8,320 nucleotides of DNA, taken from the NCBI GenBank assembly GCA_021781255.1, contig JAJXXG010000174.1:1-8320 (forward strand). The letters are read 5' to 3'. Shown piece by piece: positions 1 through 6,386 of this stretch; the first letter of the stretch is position 1; every line of letters starts with the position of its first letter. The notes beneath the pieces were generated by a model. That model had not been told where the DNA came from. It made no database searches and saw only the letters and a program-made list of their open reading frames with translations. A program made the translations under genes and the position numbers. This stretch comes from Acidobacteriota bacterium. GTDB lineage: Bacteria; Acidobacteriota; Terriglobia; Terriglobales; Acidobacteriaceae.

Positions 1-181
1 GCAGCAATGGTGCACGCAGACCCGCCCCGAGCAGCTGCGCACGCAGGCGCAGACCGATCCGCACTCGCCCGACGAGTACCGCACTAACACCGTACTCACG
101 GACCTGCCCGACTTCGCTCGGAGCTTCCACTGTCCCAAGACATCGCCCATGTTCAACCCGCAAGCCTGCCGCGTCTGGTAG
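1..181 (+). CDS. M13 family (neprilysin-like) zinc metallopeptidase, C-terminal fragment
   Basis: The reading frame starting at base 2 is open from the window edge to a TAG at 179-181 and gives 59 residues. They match the extreme C-terminus of the neprilysin/endothelin-converting-enzyme family. The segment begins QQWC, continues with TRPEQ, then TDPHSPDEYR and a Cys in SFHCPK, and ends in the hallmark CRVW at the very C-terminus. The family member is usually about 650-700 residues, an exported zinc endopeptidase whose HExxH and ExxxD motifs lie upstream. Here they fall outside the window, so catalytic competence cannot be judged. The conserved cysteines (WC, HC, CRVW) are those that form disulfides in the family, which fits an extracytoplasmic location. 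The gene converges with sucD and shares its terminator. The family call is secure; the exact substrate is unknown. Confidence 0.88.
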   Translation, partial: QQWCTQTRPEQLRTQAQTDPHSPDEYRTNTVLTDLPDFARSFHCPKTSPMFNPQACRVW

Positions 182-203
182 CGCTGTGCTCAGTGCAAAA
201 CGT

Positions 204-230
204 GAAGGCCCACCGTAACGGTGGGCCTTC
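204..230. terminator. Bidirectional intrinsic terminator between the M13 peptidase gene and sucD
   Basis: A perfect 12-bp inverted repeat (GAAGGCCCACCG / CGGTGGGCCTTC) encloses a 3-base loop TAA at 216-218. It lies 22 bp after the peptidase stop codon and 23 bp after the sucD stop. Read on the minus strand, the hairpin is followed by ACGTTTTGC, a short T-run that suits termination of sucCD. Read on the plus strand it is followed by ATCTTTG, a weaker T-run. Because the palindrome is almost the whole intergenic element, it probably ends both convergent transcripts. Confidence 0.85.
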
Positions 231-253
231 ATCTTTGTACGCTTGTCAGAGGC

Positions 254-1129
254 TTACGCCTTGCCAATCACCCGTGCCAGCGTCTCGCCAATCTCTGCCG
301 GCGATACCACCACGTGAATTCCCGCCTCGCGCATCGCCGTCATCTTGCCGGAGGCGGTGCCTTCGCCGCCGCTGATGATGGCGCCCGCGTGGCCCATGCG
401 GCGCCCCGGAGGAGCCGTCTGACCGGCGATGAAACCGACAACCGGCTTCTTGACGTGCTCCTTGACGAAAGCCGCGGCCTTTTCTTCGTTCGTGCCGCCA
501 ATCTCGCCAATCATGATGATCGCATCGGTCTCCGGATCGTCGTTCAGCAGGCGCAGAGCGTCAATGTGCGTGGTGCCGATGATCGGGTCGCCGCCGATGC
601 CGATGGCCGTCGACTGCCCGATGCCGCGCTGCGTCAGCTGATGTACAGCCTCGTACGTCAGCGTGCCCGAGCGCGACACAATGCCCACCGAACCTTCCTT
701 GTGAATCCGCCCCGGCATGATGCCGATCTTCGCCTTGCCCGGCGAAATCACGCCCGGGCAGTTCGGCCCGATCAGCCGCGACGTCGACGTCTTCAGCTTG
801 GCCCACACCTTCACCATGTCCAGCGTGGGAATGCCCTCGGTGATGCACACAATCAGCGGAATCCCCGCGTCCTCGGCTTCCAGAATGGCGTCGGCGGCAA
901 ACGGCGGCGGCACAAAGATCATCGTGGCATTGGCGCCGGTCTTCTCCACGGCTTCCGTCACGGTGTTGAACACCGGCCAGCCCTCGTGGGTGCTTCCACC
1001 CTTGCCGGGCGTCACGCCGCCCACCACGTTGGTGCCGTATTCCGCGCAGCCCTTCGCGTGGAACGTGCCTTCCTTGCCCGTCAATCCCTGAACAATGAGG
1101 CGAGTGTTTTTATCAACCAAAACTGCCAT
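254..1129 (-). CDS. sucD: Succinate-CoA ligase (ADP/GDP-forming), alpha subunit
   Basis: This is the alpha subunit of succinyl-CoA synthetase, which converts succinyl-CoA, phosphate and NDP to succinate, CoA and NTP in the TCA cycle, in the cytoplasm as a complex with SucC. The product is 291 residues, normal for the family. The N-terminal CoA-binding Rossmann domain covers about residues 1-125, with VQGLTGKEG at 13-21, [10 protein letters not shown] at 36-45 and ITEGIP at 96-101. The ligase domain follows, with the LIGPNCPG motif at 119-126. The active-site His that carries the phosphate is H247 in RRMGHAGAI. The stop of sucC lies one base upstream of this ATG, and an AGGAG (minus strand, 1146-1142) inside the end of sucC can serve as ribosome site, so the two genes are one operon with probable translational coupling. 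No residues look missing. Confidence 0.97.
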   Translation of the reverse strand: MAVLVDKNTRLIVQGLTGKEGTFHAKGCAEYGTNVVGGVTPGKGGSTHEGWPVFNTVTEAVEKTGANATMIFVPPPFAADAILEAEDAGIPLIVCITEGIPTLDMVKVWAKLKTSTSRLIGPNCPGVISPGKAKIGIMPGRIHKEGSVGIVSRSGTLTYEAVHQLTQRGIGQSTAIGIGGDPIIGTTHIDALRLLNDDPETDAIIMIGEIGGTNEEKAAAFVKEHVKKPVVGFIAGQTAPPGRRMGHAGAIISGGEGTASGKMTAMREAGIHVVVSPAEIGETLARVIGKA

Positions 1130-1130
1130 G

Positions 1131-2312
1131 TTATGCCCCCGCTCCTGCCGCCGCGGCCACCACCAGCTCTGCCGCTTCTTTCATGGTTGCGCCCACCTGG
1201 AAGTTCAGGCCCGACTCCTTCAGAATCTGCCGTCCCTCTTCAACGTTGGTGCCTTCCAGCCGCAGAACAATCGGCACCTTCACGTTCAGGTTGCGCGCCG
1301 CGGCCACCACGCCCGTGGCCAGCCGGTCCACGCGCAGAATGCCGCCAAAGATATTGATGAAGATCGCCTTCACGTGCGAGTCCGACAGCAGAATCTCAAA
1401 CGCGTGCTCAATCTGCTCCTGCGTCGCGCCGCCGCCCACGTCCAGAAAGTTTGCCGGGCTTCCGCCTGCATACTGGATGATGTCCATCGTGGCCATCGCC
1501 AGTCCCGCGCCGTTCACCATGCAGGCAATCGAGCCATCCAGCTTGATGTAGTTCAGCGCGTACTTGCTCGCCTCCACCTCCAGCGGATCCTCTTCGGCCA
1601 CATCGCGCAGCGCCTTGATCTCCGGATGACGGAACAGCGCGTTGTCGTCGAAGTTCATCTTCGCGTCCAGCGCAAACAGCTTGTCGTCCTTCGTCGTGAT
1701 GAAGGGATTGATCTCCACCAGCGAAGCATCCGTCTCCACAAACGCCTTGTAGAGCGCCTGCAGGAAGGTCACCGCCTGGTTGATCTGCGTCGCCTTCAGC
1801 CCCAGAGCAAATGCCAGCTTGCGGGCCTGCCATGCGCCAAAGCCCACCGCCGGATCAATCGTCTCTTTATAGATGGCCTCCGGCGTCTTCGCGGCAACCT
1901 CTTCAATCTCCATGCCGCCGGCCTGCGACGCCATGAAGACCAGCTTGCCTGTCGCGCGATCCAGCACAATGCCCAGATACAGCTCGCGATCGATAGCCGC
2001 CGTCTCTTCAATCAGCAGCCGCTGAACCTTTTGCCCCTGCGGGCCTGTCTGGTGTGTCACCAGTTGCATGCCCAGGATGTTCTTCACGTGCAGTTCCGCG
2101 TCTTCGCGCGTGCGGGCCACCTTCACGCCGCCGCCCTTGCCGCGGCCTCCTGCGTGAATCTGCGCCTTCACCACAACGCCGCTCGCGCCCTCGGTAAACA
2201 GCTTCCGGGCCACCGCCGCCGCTTCTTCCGGCGTGTTGGCCACCTCGCCCCTGGGCACGGCCACGCCGTACTTCGCCAGGATTTCCTTTGCCTGATACTC
2301 GTGAATTTTCAT
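1131..2312 (-). CDS. sucC: Succinate-CoA ligase, beta subunit
   Basis: This is the nucleotide-binding beta subunit of succinyl-CoA synthetase and partner of SucD. The chosen start gives 393 residues beginning [12 protein letters not shown], the invariant N-terminus of the family. A GTG at 2363 would add 17 residues with no family match and was rejected. The ATP-grasp domain runs to about residue 235, with the glycine-rich loop GGRGKGGG at 55-62, the LVEINPF motif at 198-204 and [10 protein letters not shown] at 214-223. The C-terminal ligase domain carries [12 protein letters not shown] at 266-277, DVGGGA at 291-296, INIFGG at 319-324 and RLEGTN at 351-356. There is no clear Shine-Dalgarno sequence in front of the ATG (the 18 bases upstream read TGGGCGGTCCCTACCAAC), which is odd for a highly expressed gene. 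It is first in the sucCD operon, divergent from trpD. Nucleotide preference (ADP or GDP) cannot be read reliably here. Confidence 0.97.
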   Translation of the reverse strand: MKIHEYQAKEILAKYGVAVPRGEVANTPEEAAAVARKLFTEGASGVVVKAQIHAGGRGKGGGVKVARTREDAELHVKNILGMQLVTHQTGPQGQKVQRLLIEETAAIDRELYLGIVLDRATGKLVFMASQAGGMEIEEVAAKTPEAIYKETIDPAVGFGAWQARKLAFALGLKATQINQAVTFLQALYKAFVETDASLVEINPFITTKDDKLFALDAKMNFDDNALFRHPEIKALRDVAEEDPLEVEASKYALNYIKLDGSIACMVNGAGLAMATMDIIQYAGGSPANFLDVGGGATQEQIEHAFEILLSDSHVKAIFINIFGGILRVDRLATGVVAAARNLNVKVPIVLRLEGTNVEEGRQILKESGLNFQVGATMKEAAELVVAAAAGAGA

Positions 2313-2401
2313 GTTGGTAGGGACCGCCCAGTCCGCTGAGGTTAGAATCCACAGGCCGAACACCGTGCGCCGGCCCGCCGGACCGTACCAGCGGTGCTCT
2401 C

Positions 2402-2431
2402 ATACTATCTTGCGCCACGAAGCCCCGGCAA
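2402..2431 (-). promoter_or_regulatory. Candidate sigma70-type promoter of sucCD
   Basis: On the minus strand, TTGCCG (2431-2426) and TAGTAT (2407-2402) are separated by 18 bases, matching the -35 and -10 consensus at four of six positions each. Transcription would begin near 2395, giving a leader of about 83 nt before the sucC ATG. The block around TAGTAT is one of the few AT-rich spots in the intergenic region. On the plus strand the same spot reads TACTAT, so the trpD promoter could overlap it, but no convincing -35 was found for that direction. Confidence 0.35.
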
Positions 2432-2455
2432 ACCTCCGCGCCGCACCGTTACCAT

Positions 2456-2461
2456 AAAGGA
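2456..2461 (+). promoter_or_regulatory. Ribosome-binding site deciding the trpD start
   Basis: AAAGGA at 2456-2461 lies 2 bases before an ATG at 2464 and 8 bases before a second in-frame ATG at 2470. Normal spacing favours the second ATG, so two residues (Met-Ser) are removed from the longest open frame. Confidence 0.6.
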
Positions 2462-2469
2462 ATATGAGC

Positions 2470-3528
2470 ATGCTGAAGGATTTGTTAAAGCCGATGGCCG
2501 AAGACGGCGCGGCCATGACCCGCGAGCAGGCCGCCGCCGCACTCCAGGAGATCCTGGCCGGCCAGGTGCCTGAAGTCGAAACCGCTGCCCTGCTGGCCGT
2601 CCTGGCCACCCGCGGCGAGCAGGCGCCCGAGCTGGCTGGCTTTGTTGAAACCATGCGCTCCCTCGCCACTCCCGTTCCCCTCAGCGACGAAGAGCGCAGC
2701 GCCCTCGTCGATACCTGCGGCACGGGCGGCGGCGGCCCGCTCACCTTCAACATCTCCACCGGCGCCGCGCTCGTCGCCGCCGCAGCCGGGGCCAAAGTCG
2801 CCAAGCACGGCAATCGCGCCGTCACCTCCCGCGCCGGCTCGGCAGATGTCCTCGAAGCCCTCGGCGTGCCCATCACTCTTGGCCCCGAGCTGGCCGCCGA
2901 GTGCCTCCGCGAAACCGGCTTCATGTTCCTCTTTGCCCCGCTCTACCACCCCGCCATGAAGGCCGTCGGCCCCCTGCGCCGCGCCCTTGGCTTCCGCACC
3001 ATCTTCAATCTCTGCGGCCCGCTCACCAACCCCGCCGGAGCCCGCACCCAGGTCATCGGCGTGCTCGCGCCCAGCCGCGTCCTGCTCGTCGGCCGCACCC
3101 TCGCTGAGCTCGGCGCCAAACGCGCCTTCGTCGTCCACGGCACCGACGGCATTGACGAGCTCACCACCACCGGCGAGTCCGTCGTGGCCCGCATTGAAGA
3201 GTCTCCCGAAGGCGGCGCGCCCCTGCTCAAGGCCGCCCGCATCACGCCGGAGATGGCCGGCCTGCCGCGCGTCACCCTCGACCAGTTCATCGGTGGCGAC
3301 GTGCAGACCAACACCTCGCTCCTCTATGACGTCCTCACCGGCATCCCCGGTGCCCGTCGCGATATCGTCCTGCTCAACGCCGCCGCCGCGCTCGTTGCCG
3401 CGGGCATCGCCGGCGACCTCAGGGAAGGCGTCGAGCGCGGAGCCGAAGCCATTGACTCCGGCATGGCCGCGACCACCCTCGTCAAGCTGCGCCAGTTCGG
3501 CGAAAAGCACGGCGCAAAATCCAGCTGA
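2470..3528 (+). CDS. trpD: Anthranilate phosphoribosyltransferase
   Basis: TrpD transfers phosphoribose from PRPP to anthranilate, the second step of tryptophan synthesis, in the cytoplasm. The product is 352 residues from the ATG at 2470, chosen by ribosome-site spacing (ATG 2464 would give 354). The alpha-helical N-terminal domain covers about residues 1-70. The phosphoribosyltransferase domain shows the PRPP loop DTCGTGG at 81-87, TFNIST at 92-97, KHGNRAVTS at 112-120, FNLCGPLTNP at 179-188, and HGTDGIDE at 223-230 with the metal-binding Asp-Glu pair 229-230. An oddity is that the Asp usually following GTGG is Gly88 (codon 2731-2733). No other trp gene is in the window, so trpD is separated from trpE/G/C on at least the downstream side. 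It may be co-transcribed with the SIMPL gene 65 bp downstream, as no terminator intervenes. A TrpD2-type paralogue is less likely because the anthranilate-site FNLCGPLTNP and KHGNR motifs are canonical. Confidence 0.95.
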   Translation: MLKDLLKPMAEDGAAMTREQAAAALQEILAGQVPEVETAALLAVLATRGEQAPELAGFVETMRSLATPVPLSDEERSALVDTCGTGGGGPLTFNISTGAALVAAAAGAKVAKHGNRAVTSRAGSADVLEALGVPITLGPELAAECLRETGFMFLFAPLYHPAMKAVGPLRRALGFRTIFNLCGPLTNPAGARTQVIGVLAPSRVLLVGRTLAELGAKRAFVVHGTDGIDELTTTGESVVARIEESPEGGAPLLKAARITPEMAGLPRVTLDQFIGGDVQTNTSLLYDVLTGIPGARRDIVLLNAAAALVAAGIAGDLREGVERGAEAIDSGMAATTLVKLRQFGEKHGAKSS

Positions 3529-3580
3529 GCGGGTGCACACACTCACGCGTCTTTCTCGCGGGAATCGTGTCCAATCGGAT

Positions 3581-3586
3581 AAGGAG
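3581..3586 (+). promoter_or_regulatory. Ribosome-binding site of the SIMPL gene
   Basis: AAGGAG lies 7 bases before the ATG at 3594. It fixes the start there and rules out the upstream in-frame GTG at 3567, which would place nine non-signal-like residues before the signal peptide. Confidence 0.75.
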
Positions 3587-3593
3587 CCCTCGC

Positions 3594-4304
3594 ATGATGA
3601 CGATCCGCGCCGTTGCCGCTGCGGCTGTGCTGGCCGCAGCCATCCCCGCGTTTGCCCAGCAGGCCGGCCAGCCACAGCTCAAAATCGACTCCGCCAACCG
3701 CACCCTCACCGTAACCGCCAATGAGAGTGTCAGCGTAGAGCCCGAGGTCGCCATCCTCCACGTCGGCTTCCAGACGCAGCCCATGGACGCCAAAGCGGCC
3801 TACGCGCAGGGCGCACGTACCTCCAACGCCGTCATCGACGCCCTCAAGCAGGCCGGCATTCCCGCCACCGACATCCGCAGCGAGTCCCAGTATCTGCAGC
3901 GCGACTACACGCCCAAGTCCCACAAATTCCTGCTCACCCAGCAGTGGACCGTCCGCACCACACCCGAGCGTGCCGCGGAGATTCTCGACATCGCCATCAC
4001 CGCCGGAGCCACCACCAGCGGCCAGATTGACTGGGATGTGAAAGACCCCCGCGCTCTCGAAGAGCAGGCCCTCGACCGCGCCACCGCCCGCGCGCGCCAG
4101 AATGCCGCCGTGCTGGCAAAGGGCATGGGTGTCCGCCTTGGCGCGCTCCTCTATGTCAGCAATCAGCTCTCGGCGCCCGGATTTCCGCGCCCTGTCATGC
4201 GCGCCTTTGCCATGAAGAGTGATGAGGCCAGCCAGCCCCTCGCCATCGAGCCGCAGAAGGTCAGCCGCGAAGCCGCCGTCTACGCCGTCTTTGCCATCGA
4301 GTAG
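3594..4304 (+). CDS. Secreted SIMPL-domain (DUF541) protein
   Basis: This is a 236-residue exported protein with one SIMPL/DUF541 domain. Residues 1-21 form a classical signal peptide: MMTIR basic start, an alanine-rich core, and AFA before QQ as the likely signal peptidase I site, so the mature protein should be periplasmic. The domain starts near residue 37 with LTVTANESVSVEP, the typical first strand, followed by AILHVGFQ, an alanine-rich helix with NAVIDALKQAGIP, and DIRSESQYL. The C-terminal part has a long helix (ALEEQALDRATARARQNA) and a final strand ending at residue 236 (AVYAVFAIE). Proteins of this family (E. coli YggE is the best known) are linked to envelope or oxidative stress, but no biochemical activity is settled. 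It follows trpD by 65 bp and converges with the DUF1810 gene, leaving 3 bp. The family call is firm; the function is unknown. Confidence 0.9.
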   Translation: MMTIRAVAAAAVLAAAIPAFAQQAGQPQLKIDSANRTLTVTANESVSVEPEVAILHVGFQTQPMDAKAAYAQGARTSNAVIDALKQAGIPATDIRSESQYLQRDYTPKSHKFLLTQQWTVRTTPERAAEILDIAITAGATTSGQIDWDVKDPRALEEQALDRATARARQNAAVLAKGMGVRLGALLYVSNQLSAPGFPRPVMRAFAMKSDEASQPLAIEPQKVSREAAVYAVFAIE

Positions 4305-4307
4305 TCG

Positions 4308-4730
4308 CTACCGCAGCAGTTCCATCGTCAGCGGATCAGCCTTCCCTGCGAAGTACTTGTCCAGGGCGGCACGGAATACCGTGTCGTCCTCGGCCGCCCG
4401 CGCAAACAGCGTCATCGACGAGCGAAACTTCAGGTCGTCCGGCGAGCCCAGAATCTCCCGGATCCCGCGCCCTTCCACCGCATTCACCAGCCGCGTGCAC
4501 TCCCGCAGCCGCGGACCCAGAACCGGATGCTGCAGATACGCCGTAGCCTCTTCCAGGGAGCCGATCCCATAAAAAAGGGACTGCGGACTATGCCCCAGCC
4601 CCTTCATCTGCGGAAAGATGAACCACATCCAATGGCTCCGCTTGGCGCCCGCGCGCAGCTCAGCCAGCACCTGCGACATCACGTCGTCCTGCGCGCTCAC
4701 AAAGCGGTCGAGAAGAAACCGGTCCTTCAT
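4308..4730 (-). CDS. DUF1810 family protein
   Basis: This is a 140-residue cytoplasmic protein covering the full length of the DUF1810 family, with no signal peptide or membrane segment. Family hallmarks are LDRFVSAQ at 7-14, the strongly conserved SHWMWFIFPQ at 32-41, YLQHPVLGPRL at 65-75, and SPDDLKFRSSMTLF at 96-109. Members are often labelled calpastatin in databases, a name with no support from the bacterial sequences. The biochemical role is not known. The gene stands alone on its strand, with the SIMPL gene converging on it and the dioxygenase gene starting divergently 212 bp upstream. On the minus strand GAGG lies 4 bases before the ATG and AGGGGA a little further upstream, either of which could serve as ribosome site. 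Confidence 0.88.
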   Translation of the reverse strand: MKDRFLLDRFVSAQDDVMSQVLAELRAGAKRSHWMWFIFPQMKGLGHSPQSLFYGIGSLEEATAYLQHPVLGPRLRECTRLVNAVEGRGIREILGSPDDLKFRSSMTLFARAAEDDTVFRAALDKYFAGKADPLTMELLR

Positions 4731-4942
4731 CGCGCCTCATCCCCTGGGAAGCCGTTTCATTAGACGCGCCGCCAACCGCCTTGGATGCCGGGCCTTACGC
4801 CCTTTTTCATCCCCTGCCCGCCGCTGCTCGCGGCCGTGCCGTACTCCTCCGCATCCATCTCCGGGCTCCGTGCATCTTACTTATAGTTGTTGAAACAAGT
4901 ATTACCGGCCGTCCACCGGCCAAAGCCTGAAAGGAGCCTCCA
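4731..4942. other. Divergent intergenic region with candidate control elements for the dioxygenase gene
   Basis: This 212-bp gap has no convincing gene. Near the dioxygenase gene, an AT-rich island at 4877-4904 holds TATAGT (4882-4887), five of six matches to a -10 box but without a good -35. The island also holds an inverted repeat TTGTT-GA-AACAA (4887-4898). A direct repeat ACCGGCC occurs at 4904-4910 and again at 4915-4921, an 11-base period. A strong ribosome site AAGGAG (4931-4936) stands 6 bases before the ATG at 4943. Further upstream, GGGC-CTTAC-GCCC followed by five T (4790-4807) is a weak terminator-like hairpin on the plus strand. No promoter for DUF1810 was recognised. Confidence 0.4.
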
Positions 4943-5758
4943 ATGTCCGCCAATTCCCCTCGCCAGCCCGCCATCTTCCTGCCCCACGGCGGTGGCCCCT
5001 GCTTCTTCATGGACTGGACCTGGGGCCCGGCCGACACCTGGCTTCCCACACAGCGCTTTCTGGCGGGCCTCGCGGCCACCCTGCCCGCCACGCCCAAGGC
5101 TCTGCTCGTCGTCAGCGGCCACTGGGAGGAGTCCGCCTTCACCGCCAGCGCCGCGGAGCAGCCCGGCCTCATCTTCGACTACACCGGCTTCCCCGAGCAC
5201 ACCTACCGCCTCACCTGGCCCGCGCCCGGCAACCCGCAACTGACCCTCCGCGCCGCCGATCTTCTGCACCAGGCCGGGCTTCCCTCGGCCATCAGCCCAG
5301 CGCGCGGCTACGACCACGGCGTCTTCGTGCCGCTCAAGGTCGCCTTCCCGCAGGCGCAGATTCCCGTGGCCTCCCTCTCGCTGGCCGCCTCGCTCGATCC
5401 CGAGCTGCACCTCGCCGCGGGCCGCGCGCTGGCACCGCTGCGCGACGAGGGCGTGCTCCTCGTCGCCAGTGGCATGAGCTTCCACAACCTGCGCGGCTAC
5501 TTCCGGCCAGAAACCACCGAACGCGCCCGCACCTTCGATGCATGGCTTACCCGCGCCGTGGAGTCGCCCGCAGCCGAGCGCGATACCCAGCTCGCCAACT
5601 GGCGCCAGGCGCCCTTCGCCGCCTACTCCCATCCGCGTGAGGAACACCTGATCCCCCTCATGGTGGCCGCAGGCGCCGGCGGAGACGCACCGGGTCAGCG
5701 CATCTTCACGGACGAGCCCATGGGCGCGGCCATCAGCGCCTATCGCTTCAACGGATAA
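4943..5758 (+). CDS. Class III extradiol ring-cleavage dioxygenase, DODA type (LigB superfamily)
   Basis: This is a 271-residue cytoplasmic enzyme of the 4,5-DOPA dioxygenase extradiol (DODA/YgiD) branch of the LigB superfamily, normal for the family at about 260-275. These non-haem metal enzymes open catechol-type rings. The metal and catalytic histidines are visible: H15 in LPHGGGP, H60 in VSGHWEE, H125 in RGYDHGVFVPL, H181 in SGMSFHNLR and H235 in SHPREEHLIPL. By analogy with E. coli YgiD, H15, H60, H181 and H235 are the likely metal ligands, with H125 catalytic; this assignment is from family memory. The start is set by AAGGAG 6 bases upstream. It faces the DoxX gene tail to tail, and a thiol peroxidase gene lies beyond, suggesting aromatic or quinone detoxification rather than pigment synthesis. 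The true substrate is unknown. Confidence 0.92.
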   Translation: MSANSPRQPAIFLPHGGGPCFFMDWTWGPADTWLPTQRFLAGLAATLPATPKALLVVSGHWEESAFTASAAEQPGLIFDYTGFPEHTYRLTWPAPGNPQLTLRAADLLHQAGLPSAISPARGYDHGVFVPLKVAFPQAQIPVASLSLAASLDPELHLAAGRALAPLRDEGVLLVASGMSFHNLRGYFRPETTERARTFDAWLTRAVESPAAERDTQLANWRQAPFAAYSHPREEHLIPLMVAAGAGGDAPGQRIFTDEPMGAAISAYRFNG

Positions 5759-5776
5759 GGGAAAACACAGGACGAT

Positions 5777-5805
5777 GAGGCTTCCGCGCCATGCGCGAAG
5801 GCCTC
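5777..5805. terminator. Hairpin between convergent dioxygenase and DoxX genes
   Basis: Arms GAGGCTTCCGCGC (5777-5789) and GCGCGAAGGCCTC (5793-5805) pair around a CAT loop, with one C-A mismatch and one G-U wobble in either orientation. The hairpin overlaps the DoxX stop codon (5806-5804) and begins 18 bp after the dioxygenase stop. There is no T-run directly after it on the plus strand. On the minus strand a TTTT comes about 11 bases later. It probably acts as a shared weak or factor-assisted terminator. Confidence 0.55.
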
Positions 5806-6250
5806 ACTTCGGCTGGTACCACTTGCGCTTGCGGCCAATCCGCAGCCCGCGGTCGATCAGCGTGGCCAGCAGCCCAAACAGCATGGCCAGATCCGTGCGC
5901 GACTCATGCAGAAAGCTCAGCACGCCGTAGCGGTTCAGCTTGGCCGGGGCAAACGGCCCTAGCGGCCTGCCCAGCAGGATCGGCACCTTGGTCGTCACCA
6001 GCGCCGTCACAATCACCGCCAGCAGCAGCAGCGCCGCATCGCCCGCATAAAGGCCCAGAACCATCGCTGCGCCCGCCACCACCTCCACCCCGCCCACCAG
6101 CGGCGCCAGCACATGCGGCAGCGGCAACCCGATGTGCGCAAACCGGCCCGCACCCAGATCATGCGGCTCGGTAAATTTCAGGATCCCCTCCGTCAAAAAC
6201 ACCAGACCCACGATCACGCGGATCAGGATGAGGGGAAGATCTCGGCGCAT
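5804..6250 (-). CDS. DoxX family integral membrane protein
   Basis: This is a 148-residue four-helix inner-membrane protein. Predicted membrane segments lie at about 5-25 (LPLILIRVIVGLVFLTEG), 46-68 (HVLAPLVGGVEVVAGAAMVL), 70-94 (an AALLLLAVIVTALVTT core) and 118-134 (LAMLFGLLATLI), with a basic C-terminal tail RKRKW. The family hallmarks are the helix-1 pattern RVIVGLVFLTEGILKF and Gly-rich helix 2 containing Glu56. DoxX relatives are named after a subunit of an archaeal thiosulfate:quinone oxidoreductase, but most bacterial members have no proven activity. The start at 6250 is supported by GGAG (minus strand 6262-6259) 8 bases upstream. A longer frame from 6325 adds 25 polar residues without family match and was not used. 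It lies downstream of the peroxidase gene on the same strand (136-bp gap with a hairpin), so it may have its own promoter. Confidence 0.87.
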   Translation of the reverse strand: MRRDLPLILIRVIVGLVFLTEGILKFTEPHDLGAGRFAHIGLPLPHVLAPLVGGVEVVAGAAMVLGLYAGDAALLLLAVIVTALVTTKVPILLGRPLGPFAPAKLNRYGVLSFLHESRTDLAMLFGLLATLIDRGLRIGRKRKWYQPK

Positions 6251-6343
6251 CAGTACCACTCCATTCCCGGGGCTTTCATCGTTCGTGGCAGGCGCGCCGC
6301 CCGCCGTACTGCGTTTGCAATACACAAAAGCATACCGCAGCCC

Positions 6344-6369
6344 AGACCGGCGGCAACGCGCGCCGGTCT
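6344..6369 (-). terminator. Hairpin downstream of the glutathione peroxidase gene
   Basis: A perfect 9-bp inverted repeat (AGACCGGCG / CGCCGGTCT) with an 8-base loop lies 17 bp after the peroxidase stop codon. No T-run follows immediately on the minus strand (GGGCTGCGG, then CTTTTG about 12 bases later), so it is a Rho-independent terminator only in a loose sense. It may instead attenuate read-through or protect the 3' end. The remaining gap to DoxX (6251-6343) shows only the DoxX ribosome site. Confidence 0.45.
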
Positions 6370-6386
6370 CCCGCGGATGCGATCTG

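Noticed and set aside
221..1357. 378-residue plus-strand open frame across sucD
   Set aside because: It is antisense to a complete, canonical sucD, is rich in Arg, His and Ala as expected from the complement of GC-rich codons, and shows no domain or ribosome site.
1095..2339. 414-residue plus-strand open frame across sucC
   Set aside because: It mirrors sucC on the opposite strand. Its Arg/His/Leu-rich composition is typical of a shadow frame in GC-rich DNA.
2485..3675. 396-residue minus-strand open frame across trpD
   Set aside because: It is Gly/Ala/Glu-rich low-complexity sequence antisense to trpD, with no family resemblance.
4790..4807. GGGC/GCCC hairpin with five T as a true terminator
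   Set aside because: The stem is only 4 bp and no plus-strand gene ends just upstream, so it is mentioned only as a possible stop for read-through from the SIMPL gene.
4737..4816. 10-bp direct repeat TCATCCCCTG at 4737-4746 and 4807-4816
   Set aside because: It is short and isolated, one copy is simply the DUF1810 ribosome-site region, and two copies do not suggest a mobile or regulatory element.
4877..5647. 256-residue minus-strand open frame opposite the dioxygenase gene
   Set aside because: It is Gly-rich antisense sequence. The plus-strand frame holds all the expected dioxygenase histidines and a proper ribosome site.
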